In this document: in pieces, positions 1 through 8,989 of the stretch
How the letters are laid out: every line of letters starts with the position of its first letter
How positions within the stretch are numbered: position 1 is the stretch's first letter
NCBI RefSeq assembly: GCF_040549485.1
Contig: NZ_JBEPTK010000002.1
Location: forward strand, 434,001-498,000
Length of the DNA: 64,000 nucleotides
Origin: Constrictibacter sp. MBR-5
GTDB taxonomy: Bacteria; Pseudomonadota; Alphaproteobacteria; JAJUGE01
Reading direction: 5' to 3'
Notes under the pieces: model-generated
What the model saw: the letters and a program-made list of their open reading frames with translations, nothing else
Database searches by the model: none
Told to the model about the DNA's origin: nothing
Position numbers and translations under genes: made by a program

Positions 1-17
1 ATCTCATCGGCAGTCAT
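1..17 (-). CDS. Possible 5' end of a leftward gene, truncated by the window
   Basis: An ATG on the minus strand at 17 is followed by four further sense codons before the window edge. A purine-rich AAGG lies 9 bases upstream, which is good Shine-Dalgarno spacing. If real, the gene runs off the left edge and is divergent from the TRAP receptor at 237. Nothing can be said about its product, and the call rests only on a start codon and a ribosome binding site. Confidence 0.25.
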
Positions 18-236
18 CGACACTCACCTTCGGGCGACCGGGGGCCATACTAAGGTACTGCGATCGTATGTCCAACCGACCTCCCTGCAGCGAAACGGGG
101 GGTGGTCGACGCCATGCGCGAAGTTGGGCATTCTGCGGGCAAGCGGCGCTCCGCCGCGCGGACGAGGCACACTCTGCCGGTCCGATTCCTCTAAACGGTC
201 GTTGCGGTTCATGCAGGAACCGCTTGGGAGACAGGA

Positions 237-1280
237 ATGCTCGATGTGAGAAAGCTCGCGCTCGCGGCGGTCGCGGGCGCAGCGCTCGTTGCCGGTGGCG
301 CTTCGGCTCAGACGGTCGACGGGCCGAAGGTTAACTGGAAGTTCTCGACGTGGGGACCGCCGCGCGCCCAGACGGCGGGGATCGAGAAGGTCGCCGAGAT
401 CGTGAAGGAGCGGACCAACGGCAACTTCACCATCGACATCGGATTCGCCGAGCAGTACGCGCCGGCACGCGAGGGCCTGGACAGCATCAAGATCGGCGTT
501 ATCGACGGCGCGCAGATATCGGGCTCCTACCACCCCGGCAAGAACCCGGCCCTGAACGGACTCGAGATGCCGTTCCTGCCGCTGGGCGACCACGACGTCC
601 GCATCGCGGTCCAGGAAGCCTACATGCAGCACCCCGTGCTGGTGAAGGAGATGGCCCGCTGGAACGCTGTCTTCTACGCGTCGGCGATTCTGCCCGCCTA
701 TGAGTTCTTCGGCGTCGGCGAGCCGCCGAAGGCACTGGAGGACTGGAAGGGACGCCGCGTGCGTGCGTTGGGCGGCATGGGCGATGCGATGCGCACGCTC
801 GGCGCGGTGCCGACCACGGTGCCGGCCCCCGAAGTCTACAATGGTCTGGAGCGCGGGATCTTCGACGCAGCCTCGTTCCCGTACACCTACGCGCACATCT
901 CCTATCGCCTGCACGAAGTGTCCAAGTGGTACACGTCGAATATGGCGCTGGGTGCCGCCAACGTGGTCGAGGTGCTGTCGAAATCCTCGTGGGACGCGCT
1001 GCCGAAGCAGTATCAGGATCTCCTGATCGAGGTGAAGGGGCCCCACTACGACACCCTGAAGGCGGCCTTCAAGAAGGCGGACGAAGCCAACCTGCCGATG
1101 CTCAAGGAGCGCGGCCTGATCGAGGTCCGCTACACCGACGAGCAGCGGGCGAAGCTGATCGAGATGGGCGCACAGCCGGTCTGGGATAAGTGGGTCGCCG
1201 AGGCGACGCCGAAGGGCGTGCCGGCTCAGGAACTGCTGGATCTCATCTTCGAGACGGCGAAGAAGGCGTCCAAGTCCTGA
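237..1280 (+). CDS. TRAP transporter substrate-binding protein, DctP family (orphan)
   Basis: Periplasmic solute receptor of a tripartite ATP-independent periplasmic transporter, which hands an organic acid or similar solute to a DctQM permease. The 347-residue protein opens with a Sec signal peptide (basic start, hydrophobic core, cleavage near Ala-Ser-Ala-Gln at about 22-25). The mature part has the DctP layout, including the WGPPRA segment near the N-terminus and the LEDWKGRRVRA segment in the middle. The start is supported by a GGGAG-type site just upstream. No permease genes adjoin it, so it must work with a distant DctQM pair. It is clearly paralogous to the receptor at 17123-18154, sharing the PGKNPA, VPAPEVY and KWYT blocks. 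The ligand cannot be read from the sequence. Confidence 0.9.
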   Translation: MLDVRKLALAAVAGAALVAGGASAQTVDGPKVNWKFSTWGPPRAQTAGIEKVAEIVKERTNGNFTIDIGFAEQYAPAREGLDSIKIGVIDGAQISGSYHPGKNPALNGLEMPFLPLGDHDVRIAVQEAYMQHPVLVKEMARWNAVFYASAILPAYEFFGVGEPPKALEDWKGRRVRALGGMGDAMRTLGAVPTTVPAPEVYNGLERGIFDAASFPYTYAHISYRLHEVSKWYTSNMALGAANVVEVLSKSSWDALPKQYQDLLIEVKGPHYDTLKAAFKKADEANLPMLKERGLIEVRYTDEQRAKLIEMGAQPVWDKWVAEATPKGVPAQELLDLIFETAKKASKS

Positions 1281-1288
1281 CGAGAGGC

Positions 1289-1316
1289 CGGGGAGGGCGG
1301 GCGACCGCTCTCCCCG
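1289..1316. terminator. Hairpin between convergent TRAP receptor and ccrM
   Basis: A 7-bp GC stem (1289-1295 with 1310-1316) and a 14-base loop sit in the 41-base gap between two converging genes. There is no U-tract on either side, so at best it is a weak bidirectional terminator. Confidence 0.4.
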
Positions 1317-1321
1317 AAGCG

Positions 1322-3084
<1,763 letters not shown>

Positions 3085-3101
3085 TCTGCCGTGGTTGCGC
3101 G

Positions 3102-4199
3102 TCAGAAGGGCAGGGCGATCTGATCCCCGGGAGCGGGGGGACGTCGGAAGCGCGAAGTGTCGAGAACATAGTCGCGCTTGTCCAGCCCGAGCCTGGCGCA
3201 GGCGATCCGGAAGCGTCGTTCGATCAGGTCGGCGATCGGCCCTTCGCCGCGCATCCGCTCGCCGAACCTGTCCTTGTAGAGTGCGCCGCCGCGCGTCTGG
3301 CGGACAAGGCTGAGCACGCGCGCCGCCCGGTCCGGGACATGCGTCTCCAGCCATTCACGGAAGAGGTCGCGAATCTCCAGCGGCAGCCGCAGCAGGATGT
3401 AGCCGGCCTTGCTCGCACCGGCGCCGGCCGCCGCTGCCAGGACGGATTCGAGTTCGTGGTCGTTCAGGCCCGGGATCATCGGTGCCACGTTGACGCTGGT
3501 CGGGATGCCGGCCGCCGCCAGGGCGCGCACCGCGTCGATCCGCCGCGCGGGCGTCGCTGCGCGCGGCTCGAGCCGGCGCGCCAGGTGCCGGTCGAGGGTC
3601 GTCACCGAAAGTGTGACGTGCACCAGGCGGCGTGCCGCCATGTCCGCCAGGATGTCGATGTCGCGGGTCACGAGCGTCGACTTGGTGATCAGCGCAACCG
3701 GATGCTCGAAGCGCGACAGCACTTCCAGGATGCCGCGCGTGATCTTCAGGTCCCGTTCGATCGGCTGGTAGGCGTCGGTGTTCACGCCGAGCGCGATGAC
3801 CTTGCAGCGATAGGACGGCGCGCGCAATTCCGCCTCGAGCAGCGCCGCGGCATCGTGCTTGGCGAACAGCTTCGTCTCGAAGTCGAGGCCGGCGGAGAGC
3901 CCGAGCCAGGCATGGGTCGGGCGGGCGAAGCAGTAGGCGCAGCCGTGCTCGCAGCCGCGATAGGGGTTGATCGACTGGTCGAAGCCGACGTCGGGCGAAT
4001 CGTTGGTGGTGATCGCCTTCCGTGCCCGGTCGCGGCCGACCGTCGTGCGCAGTGGCGGCAGTTCCTCCTCGACCGTGCCCCAGCCGTCGTCGACCTGCTC
4101 GCGTGCCGCGGGCTCGTAGCGGCCGCTCCGGTTCGTGACGCTGCCGCGTCCCTTCACCGGCCGCGCCGGTACCCGGTCGTTGGTATCGGTTCCTGCCAT
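3102..4199 (-). CDS. PA0069-family radical SAM protein
   Basis: A radical S-adenosylmethionine enzyme of unknown substrate, similar to the PA0069/Rv2578c group related to DNA photoproduct lyases. The 365-residue protein binds a [4Fe-4S] cluster through C-x3-C-x2-C (Cys83, Cys87, Cys90) in the segment YRGCEHGCAYCFARP. The following residues form a TIM-barrel-like radical SAM domain. The frame extends 15 codons further upstream to 4244; I prefer the ATG at 4199 because the family usually begins shortly before the PxxxKGRG segment. It is the first gene of a leftward group with rnhB and ccrM, a common alphaproteobacterial neighbourhood. Confidence 0.88.
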   Translation of the reverse strand: MAGTDTNDRVPARPVKGRGSVTNRSGRYEPAAREQVDDGWGTVEEELPPLRTTVGRDRARKAITTNDSPDVGFDQSINPYRGCEHGCAYCFARPTHAWLGLSAGLDFETKLFAKHDAAALLEAELRAPSYRCKVIALGVNTDAYQPIERDLKITRGILEVLSRFEHPVALITKSTLVTRDIDILADMAARRLVHVTLSVTTLDRHLARRLEPRAATPARRIDAVRALAAAGIPTSVNVAPMIPGLNDHELESVLAAAAGAGASKAGYILLRLPLEIRDLFREWLETHVPDRAARVLSLVRQTRGGALYKDRFGERMRGEGPIADLIERRFRIACARLGLDKRDYVLDTSRFRRPPAPGDQIALPF

Positions 4200-4263
4200 G
4201 TCGCACCCCGTTTCCGCGCGAGCATACGGGCAGAACGAGAACAAAGAAAGAACATCGTGACGA

Positions 4264-4755
4264 TCAAACGTAGGCGATCAGTCTCCCGCAGCTCAGCACG
4301 CCGAGCCAGATTGCGATCGAGAAGACCGACTGCGCGCGCGCGACGGGCGGGGCGCCGGCGTCCCAGCGGGCGAGCCGGCGGTGCCAGAGCAGATGGAAGG
4401 CGACGGCGTTCGCGAGGCCGAGCACCAGGAGCCCAGCCTTCACCTGCATCAGCAGGTGTCCCGTCAGCGGCACCGCATCCGGCAGGTAGAGCAGGATGCC
4501 GCTCGGTACCGCCAGGATCGCCCCGACGACGGCGACCGGCACCAGCAGATCCACGGCACCCGCCGCCGGCAGGGAGCGACGGAAGGCCCCCAGCAGCCGC
4601 AGGTCCAGCGCCATGATCGCGCCGACCAGAAGCGACACGCCGAGCACATGCACGAGATTGGCCGCCGGATAGATCCATGGCTGCATCCGCACGGCCGCCG
4701 CCAGAGCCGACGTCTCGGCAGCACCCGCCCAGGCGAAGACCGTCTCCGCGATCAC
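4264..4755 (-). CDS. Small integral membrane protein (DUF2214/DUF6644-like)
   Basis: A 163-residue protein with four predicted transmembrane helices (roughly 30-55, 68-90, 100-122 and 140-162) and little soluble sequence. A conserved-looking LVHVLG segment opens the first helix. The make-up resembles the DUF2214/DUF6644 membrane families, whose function is unknown. It begins 25 bases after the end of the exported protein at 4781-5149 and is probably co-transcribed with it; pairing of these two protein types suggests a joint role at the cell envelope. No catalytic motif is visible. Confidence 0.72.
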   Translation of the reverse strand: MIAETVFAWAGAAETSALAAAVRMQPWIYPAANLVHVLGVSLLVGAIMALDLRLLGAFRRSLPAAGAVDLLVPVAVVGAILAVPSGILLYLPDAVPLTGHLLMQVKAGLLVLGLANAVAFHLLWHRRLARWDAGAPPVARAQSVFSIAIWLGVLSCGRLIAYV

Positions 4756-4780
4756 CCGGCCGCCGTCCTCGCCGCCGTCC

Positions 4781-5149
4781 TCAGCGAATCTCTACCGTCT
4801 TCCCGCCCGCGGTGATTCGTTCGGCGCGCATCTCCTTGTCGCCGTTGCGCGCCGGATAGCCCTCGACCGTTACCGTCTCGCCGGGCGCGATGGCGTCGGG
4901 CGTCAGACCGCGGTTCGTCATGCGCGACGGCGGCGCCAGGATAACCAGCCAGCGCGCTCCGTCGGATTCGATCGTGAGCGAACCGTGCGGATGGCCGTAG
5001 TCGGATTCGACCACCGGCGCCGTCACCGTCATCGCCTTGCCCGAATCGTAGTTGCTCCAGCCGTGATGGGCGGCTGCCGGCGTGGGTGCGGCGAACACGG
5101 TGCCGAGAGCCGCGGTGGCGGCGAGGGTCGTGGAGAAGGCGAGACGCAT
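4781..5149 (-). CDS. Exported DUF6152-like protein
   Basis: A 122-residue protein with a clear Sec signal peptide (cleavage near Ala-Ala-Ala at about 25-27), followed by the HHGWSNYD segment characteristic of the DUF6152 group. The rest is a small beta-rich domain with a second His-containing segment, DYGHPHG. Histidine clustering at the mature N-terminus might bind a metal, but that is inference. The ATG at 5149 is preceded by AAGGA at good spacing; the frame continues upstream without any signal-peptide character, so the longer form is rejected. It lies just upstream of the four-helix membrane protein. Confidence 0.75.
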   Translation of the reverse strand: MRLAFSTTLAATAALGTVFAAPTPAAAHHGWSNYDSGKAMTVTAPVVESDYGHPHGSLTIESDGARWLVILAPPSRMTNRGLTPDAIAPGETVTVEGYPARNGDKEMRAERITAGGKTVEIR

Positions 5150-5321
5150 GGTCCGGTCCTTTTCGCGAAGAGAATGAAGGCGGCCCCGAAAGCGATGTGG
5201 GGCGGCAGGCGCGGGCGACCAGCCCCATTGCCGCACGCCGCGGATTAAGCGGCGCCACCGCTTGGACCCGGCACCGTGCACTCCGATATGCTGTTCCAGA
5301 CCATGCGCATACGAAGGTTGA

Positions 5322-6632
5322 ATGATGAGGTCAGAATCCGCGACCGTCCTGCACGCCGACAATCCCGAAGCGGGGGAGGGGCCGCGCATCACCGTGCTGC
5401 CGAACGGCCTGCGCGTCGTCAGCGATCCGATGGGCGCGGTGGAGTCCGTCGCGCTCGGCATCTGGGTCGGCGTCGGCACGCGGCACGAGGCGGAGCCCGT
5501 GAACGGTGTCTCGCACCTGCTGGAGCACATGGCGTTCAAGGGCACGGCGCGCCGCTCCGCCGCCGACATCGCGTCGGAGATCGAGGCGGTCGGCGGGCAT
5601 CTCAACGCCTACACGTCCCGTGAGAACACCGCCTATTACGCCAAGGTCCTGAAGGAGGACGTGGCGCTCGGCGTCGACATCGTCGCGGACATCCTGCAGA
5701 ACTCGACCTTCGATCCCGAGGAACTGGAGCGCGAGCGTTCGGTCATCCTCCAGGAGATCGGCCAGGCGCAGGACAGCCCCGAGGACGTCGTCTTCGACGC
5801 CTTCCAGGCCATCGCCTATCCGCGCCAGCCGATGGGCCGGCCGGTGCTGGGCACGCCGGAGGTGATCCGAACCCTGCCGCGCGCCGATCTCGTGCGCTAC
5901 ATGACCGACTGGTACAAGGCGCCGCGCATGGTGTTGGCGGCGGCGGGCCGGATCGAGCACGACCAACTCGTCGATCTCGCTGCCGAGAAGTTCGGCGGGC
6001 TGCCGTCGGAGATGTTCGGCGAGGCTGATCCGGCGCGCTACGAGGGCGGCGACGTGCGCGAGGAGGACGACCTCGAACAGGTCCATCTCGTGATGGGTTT
6101 CGAAGGCGTCGCCTACGACGACCCCGACTTCTACCCGCTACAGGTGCTGTCGACGCTCTACGGCGGCGGCATGTCCTCGCGCCTGTTCCAGGAGGTGCGC
6201 GAGAAACGTGGCCTCGTCTACTCGATCTATTCTTTCGCGTCCGCCCTGCACGACGGTGGCATCCTCGGCGTCTATGCCGGTACCGGCGAGGCGGAGGCGG
6301 GCGAGGTGGTCCGCATCGTCTGCGACGAGCTGTCCGCCTTGTCGGTCCGCGTCGGTTCCGACGAAGTGCATCGGGCGCGCGCGCAGCTGAAGGCGAGCAC
6401 CCTGATGGCGCGCGAGAGCACAGCGGCCCGCTGCGAGCAGGTCGCGCAGCAGATGCTGATCTTCGGACGGCCGCATTCGGTGGCGGAAATCGTCGAGCGG
6501 ATCGAGGCCGTGGACGAGCTGGCGGTGATGCGTGCGGCAGCGCGCGTCGCGGAAACGCCGCTCACGTTCGCCGCCCTCGGTCCCGTGAAGAAGATCGAGC
6601 CCTACGACGCGATCCGCGCCCGCCTGCGGTGA
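5322..6632 (+). CDS. M16 family zinc peptidase (mitochondrial processing peptidase-like)
   Basis: A 436-residue zinc endopeptidase of the pitrilysin/MPP-beta family. The inverted zinc motif HxxEH is present as His65, Glu68 and His69 in SHLLEHMAFKG, and the third ligand is probably Glu145 in SVILQEIG, at the usual distance of about 76 residues. The glycine-rich loop GGGMSSRLFQE in the second half is the MPP-type substrate-contacting segment. There is no signal peptide, consistent with a cytoplasmic or membrane-associated role. The start has an AAGG site upstream. In many alphaproteobacteria this gene follows thrC; here it stands alone. Transcription probably ends at the hairpin at 6654-6682. 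Confidence 0.93.
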   Translation: MMRSESATVLHADNPEAGEGPRITVLPNGLRVVSDPMGAVESVALGIWVGVGTRHEAEPVNGVSHLLEHMAFKGTARRSAADIASEIEAVGGHLNAYTSRENTAYYAKVLKEDVALGVDIVADILQNSTFDPEELERERSVILQEIGQAQDSPEDVVFDAFQAIAYPRQPMGRPVLGTPEVIRTLPRADLVRYMTDWYKAPRMVLAAAGRIEHDQLVDLAAEKFGGLPSEMFGEADPARYEGGDVREEDDLEQVHLVMGFEGVAYDDPDFYPLQVLSTLYGGGMSSRLFQEVREKRGLVYSIYSFASALHDGGILGVYAGTGEAEAGEVVRIVCDELSALSVRVGSDEVHRARAQLKASTLMARESTAARCEQVAQQMLIFGRPHSVAEIVERIEAVDELAVMRAAARVAETPLTFAALGPVKKIEPYDAIRARLR

Positions 6633-6653
6633 GGCGCCGGGCTGGTAGATGCA

Positions 6654-6682
6654 GGGCGGGTGCGCCTCAGGCGTGCCCGCCC
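6654..6682. terminator. Hairpin at the convergent M16 / yqgE junction
   Basis: A 13-bp stem with two G-U wobbles and a 3-base loop (6654-6666 with 6670-6682). The yqgE stop codon forms the loop, so the last codons of yqgE are half of the hairpin. No U-tract follows. Confidence 0.5.
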
Positions 6683-7242
6683 GAGGTGGACAGCATGCGC
6701 GCGTCGACGCCGATCTTGGCCATGGCGCGCTCCCACTTCTCGTCGAGCGCGGGGTCGAACACCAGATCGGCGTCCGCGGCGACGTTGAGCCAGCCGTTGG
6801 CGCGGATCTCGGCCTCGAGCTGTCCCGGCGACCAGCCGGCATAGCCGAGCGCCAGAATGCGGCGGCGCGGCCCTTCGCCCTGGGCGATGGCGCGCAGGAT
6901 ATCGACCGTCGCCGTGAGCGCCACGTCCTCGCCGACGACGAGCGTGCCCTCGTGGCGATAGTCGACGGAGTGCAGGACGAAGCCGCGCCCCGTCTCGACC
7001 GGTCCGCCCGCCTGCACCGGCAGGTCGACCCTGGTGCCGCCCGGCTTCAGGTCGAGCTGCTCGATCAACTCCTCGAAGGTGAGAGACTCGAGCTCGCGAT
7101 TGATGACGATTCCCATGGCACCCTCCTCGCTGTGCGCGCAGAGGAAGACCACGGAACGGGCGAAGCGCTCGTCCGACATGCCGGGCATCGCCACCAGGAG
7201 ATGTCCAGTCAGATATCCGTCGCGTCGAATGGAAAGATCCAT
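6667..7242 (-). CDS. YqgE/AlgH family protein
   Basis: A 191-residue member of the UPF0301 (YqgE/AlgH) family, a conserved single-domain protein of unresolved function. Family landmarks are the opening GHLLVAMPGM, the SVVFLCAHSEEGAMGIVINR block at about 30-49, and GYAGWSPGQLE.EI in the second half. The start is the ATG at 7242; the open frame continues far upstream through unrelated sequence. No clear Shine-Dalgarno precedes this ATG, so the mRNA may have a short or absent leader. It is divergent from the peroxiredoxin at 7399. Confidence 0.93.
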   Translation of the reverse strand: MDLSIRRDGYLTGHLLVAMPGMSDERFARSVVFLCAHSEEGAMGIVINRELESLTFEELIEQLDLKPGGTRVDLPVQAGGPVETGRGFVLHSVDYRHEGTLVVGEDVALTATVDILRAIAQGEGPRRRILALGYAGWSPGQLEAEIRANGWLNVAADADLVFDPALDEKWERAMAKIGVDARMLSTSGGHA

Positions 7243-7398
7243 GGCGACTAAGTTAGGCAAGCCATGGGGGGTGCGCAAGTTGACGCGCGGTGCGCGCGTC
7301 CCTGCCGGCCTTCCCTTTTGCCTGAAGCCGGGCATACTCCAGCGCGACGGGCTGCCGCATCCGGTGGCCCAGGGCTCAGAATCCCAAGGGAGACGCGC

Positions 7399-7881
7399 AT
7401 GACGATCAAGGCTGGCGACCGCATCCCGTCCATGAACCTGCGCCAGATGACCGCCGACGGTCCGAAGGAAGTCAGCACGGACGAGTATTTCGGCGGAAAG
7501 AAGGTGGTGCTGTTCGCGGTGCCGGGTGCTTTCACGCCCACCTGCTCCGTCCGTCATCTGCCCGGCTTCGTCGAGAAGTCGGACGCGCTGAAGGCGAAGG
7601 GCGTCGACAAGATCGCCTGCGTCGCCGTCAACGACGTCTTCGTCATGGACGCCTGGGGTAAGTCGCAGAACTGCGACGGCAAGGTCGAGATGCTCTCCGA
7701 CGGCAATGCCGACTTCGCCAAGGCGCTCGGCCTCGAACTCGACGCCACCAAGGGCGGCCTCGGCATCCGCTCGAAGCGCTATGCGATGGTCGTCGAGGAC
7801 GGGGTCGTGAAGAAGGTCGATGTCGAAGCTCCCGGCGCCTTCGAGGTCTCCAGCGCCGAAGCGGTCCTCGGCGCGCTCTGA
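7399..7881 (+). CDS. Prx5-type atypical peroxiredoxin
   Basis: Thiol peroxidase that reduces H2O2 and organic hydroperoxides using glutathione or thioredoxin. The 160-residue protein carries the family signature PGAFTPTCSVRHLPGF, with the peroxidatic cysteine at Cys49. Two more cysteines, Cys74 and Cys92, are available for resolution. The AAGGGAGA ribosome binding site fixes the ATG at 7399; upstream in-frame sequence is unrelated. It is divergent from yqgE and followed by a strong GC hairpin, so it is probably a single-gene unit. Confidence 0.95.
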   Translation: MTIKAGDRIPSMNLRQMTADGPKEVSTDEYFGGKKVVLFAVPGAFTPTCSVRHLPGFVEKSDALKAKGVDKIACVAVNDVFVMDAWGKSQNCDGKVEMLSDGNADFAKALGLELDATKGGLGIRSKRYAMVVEDGVVKKVDVEAPGAFEVSSAEAVLGAL

Positions 7882-7888
7882 CCTTCGT

Positions 7889-7917
7889 CCGGGCCGGGCA
7901 CGGTACCTCCGGCCCGG
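7889..7917 (+). terminator. GC hairpin after the peroxiredoxin gene
   Basis: A perfect 9-bp stem (7889-7897 with 7909-7917) and an 11-base loop begin 8 bases after the stop codon. No U-tract follows; the position still suggests transcription termination or 3'-end protection. Confidence 0.55.
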
Positions 7918-8023
7918 GATCGCCGGAATGGACGTTTGAAGTCCGGCGCGGCGGCTGCCGCGCCGGACCGACTGCGTCGTCCTGTTCGGACTTCCCGATG
8001 GTTTCGGGCGAGGGTGGGGAAGC

Positions 8024-8962
8024 GTGGTCGGACGGGCGGCGGTGTTCTTCGGAGGGGCCAGTGGCACCCTCCGCGGCATGATGTGGATGTCCGTCTCGGG
8101 CATCCTCTTCTCGCTGATGAACGTCTGGATGAAGTGGATGTCGCAGGACCTGGACCCTTGGGTCGTCGGGTGCCTGCGCTACAGTTTCGGTTTCGCCGTG
8201 CTTCTGCCCGTCGTCTGGCGCATCGGGCTGCGCGCCTGCATGACGCGTGCGCCGGTTCTCCAGCTCTGGCGCGGCGGGCTGCACGCCGGCGGGATGCTGC
8301 TCTGGTTCGCGGCGCTGCCCGCGGTCAGCATGGCGGAACTCACCGCCATCGGCTTCACCGGCCCGATCTTCATCTGCCTGGGCGCGGTCCTCTTCCTGCG
8401 TGAGCGCATGACGCTGGCGCGGATCGCCGCGGTCGCCACCGGCTTCGCCGGGGTCCTGCTCGTCGTCCAGCCATGGTCGCAGACCGGGTTCGACGGGGTG
8501 ACGGTCGGCAACCTGCTGCTGCTGGCCGCGGCGCCGATGTTCGCCGGCTCGTTCCTGGTCGCCAAGGTACTGACGCGCCACGACAATCCCGAAGTCGTGG
8601 TGCTGTGGCAGCACCTGACCGTAGGGCTGATGCTGCTGCCGTTCGCGGTGGCGTGGTGGACGCCGCCGACACCCGCCCTTTGGGTGGCGCTGGCCTTCTG
8701 CGGCGGTCTCGGCACCCTCGGCCACTACTGCATGACCCGCGCCTTCCGCGCCGCCGACATTTCCAGCATCCAGACGGTCAGCTTCCTGAACCTCGTCTGG
8801 GCGTCGATCCTGGGCTATCTGGTCTTTTCGTCGATTCCCGGCGTCTGGACGGTGGTCGGCGCCGCCGTAATCTTCGCCGCGACCCTTCTCCTCGCCCGGC
8901 ACGAGGCCCGGGCCGCGCGGGCGGCCCGGGGTGCGTCGGTCACGCCCCAGGCTCCTGCATAG
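8024..8962 (+). CDS. DMT superfamily permease (EamA family)
   Basis: A 312-residue inner-membrane transporter of the drug/metabolite superfamily with about ten hydrophobic helices in two repeated EamA halves. The first half contains the typical GFTGPIFICLGAVLFLRERM block, ending in the conserved LRE motif, and the second half repeats it around NLVWASILGYLVF. The start is a GTG at 8024 with GGGGAAG upstream; the ATG at 8078 is an alternative. Substrate unknown; export of amino acids or metabolites is usual for the family. It converges on the RTX gene with a small hairpin between them. Confidence 0.88.
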   Translation: MVGRAAVFFGGASGTLRGMMWMSVSGILFSLMNVWMKWMSQDLDPWVVGCLRYSFGFAVLLPVVWRIGLRACMTRAPVLQLWRGGLHAGGMLLWFAALPAVSMAELTAIGFTGPIFICLGAVLFLRERMTLARIAAVATGFAGVLLVVQPWSQTGFDGVTVGNLLLLAAAPMFAGSFLVAKVLTRHDNPEVVVLWQHLTVGLMLLPFAVAWWTPPTPALWVALAFCGGLGTLGHYCMTRAFRAADISSIQTVSFLNLVWASILGYLVFSSIPGVWTVVGAAVIFAATLLLARHEARAARAARGASVTPQAPA

Positions 8963-8968
8963 AAGCGG

Positions 8969-8982
8969 GGGCGTTCCCGCCC
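8969..8982. terminator. Short convergent hairpin between the EamA permease and the RTX gene
   Basis: A 5-bp GC stem with a 4-base loop (8969-8973 with 8978-8982), followed by TT on the plus strand. It lies in the 27-base gap between converging stop codons. Confidence 0.4.
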
Positions 8983-8989
8983 TTCAGCC

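Noticed and set aside
5150-5605. N-terminal extension of the DUF6152-like protein
   Set aside because: The extension would hide a clear signal peptide and overlaps the start of the M16 gene.
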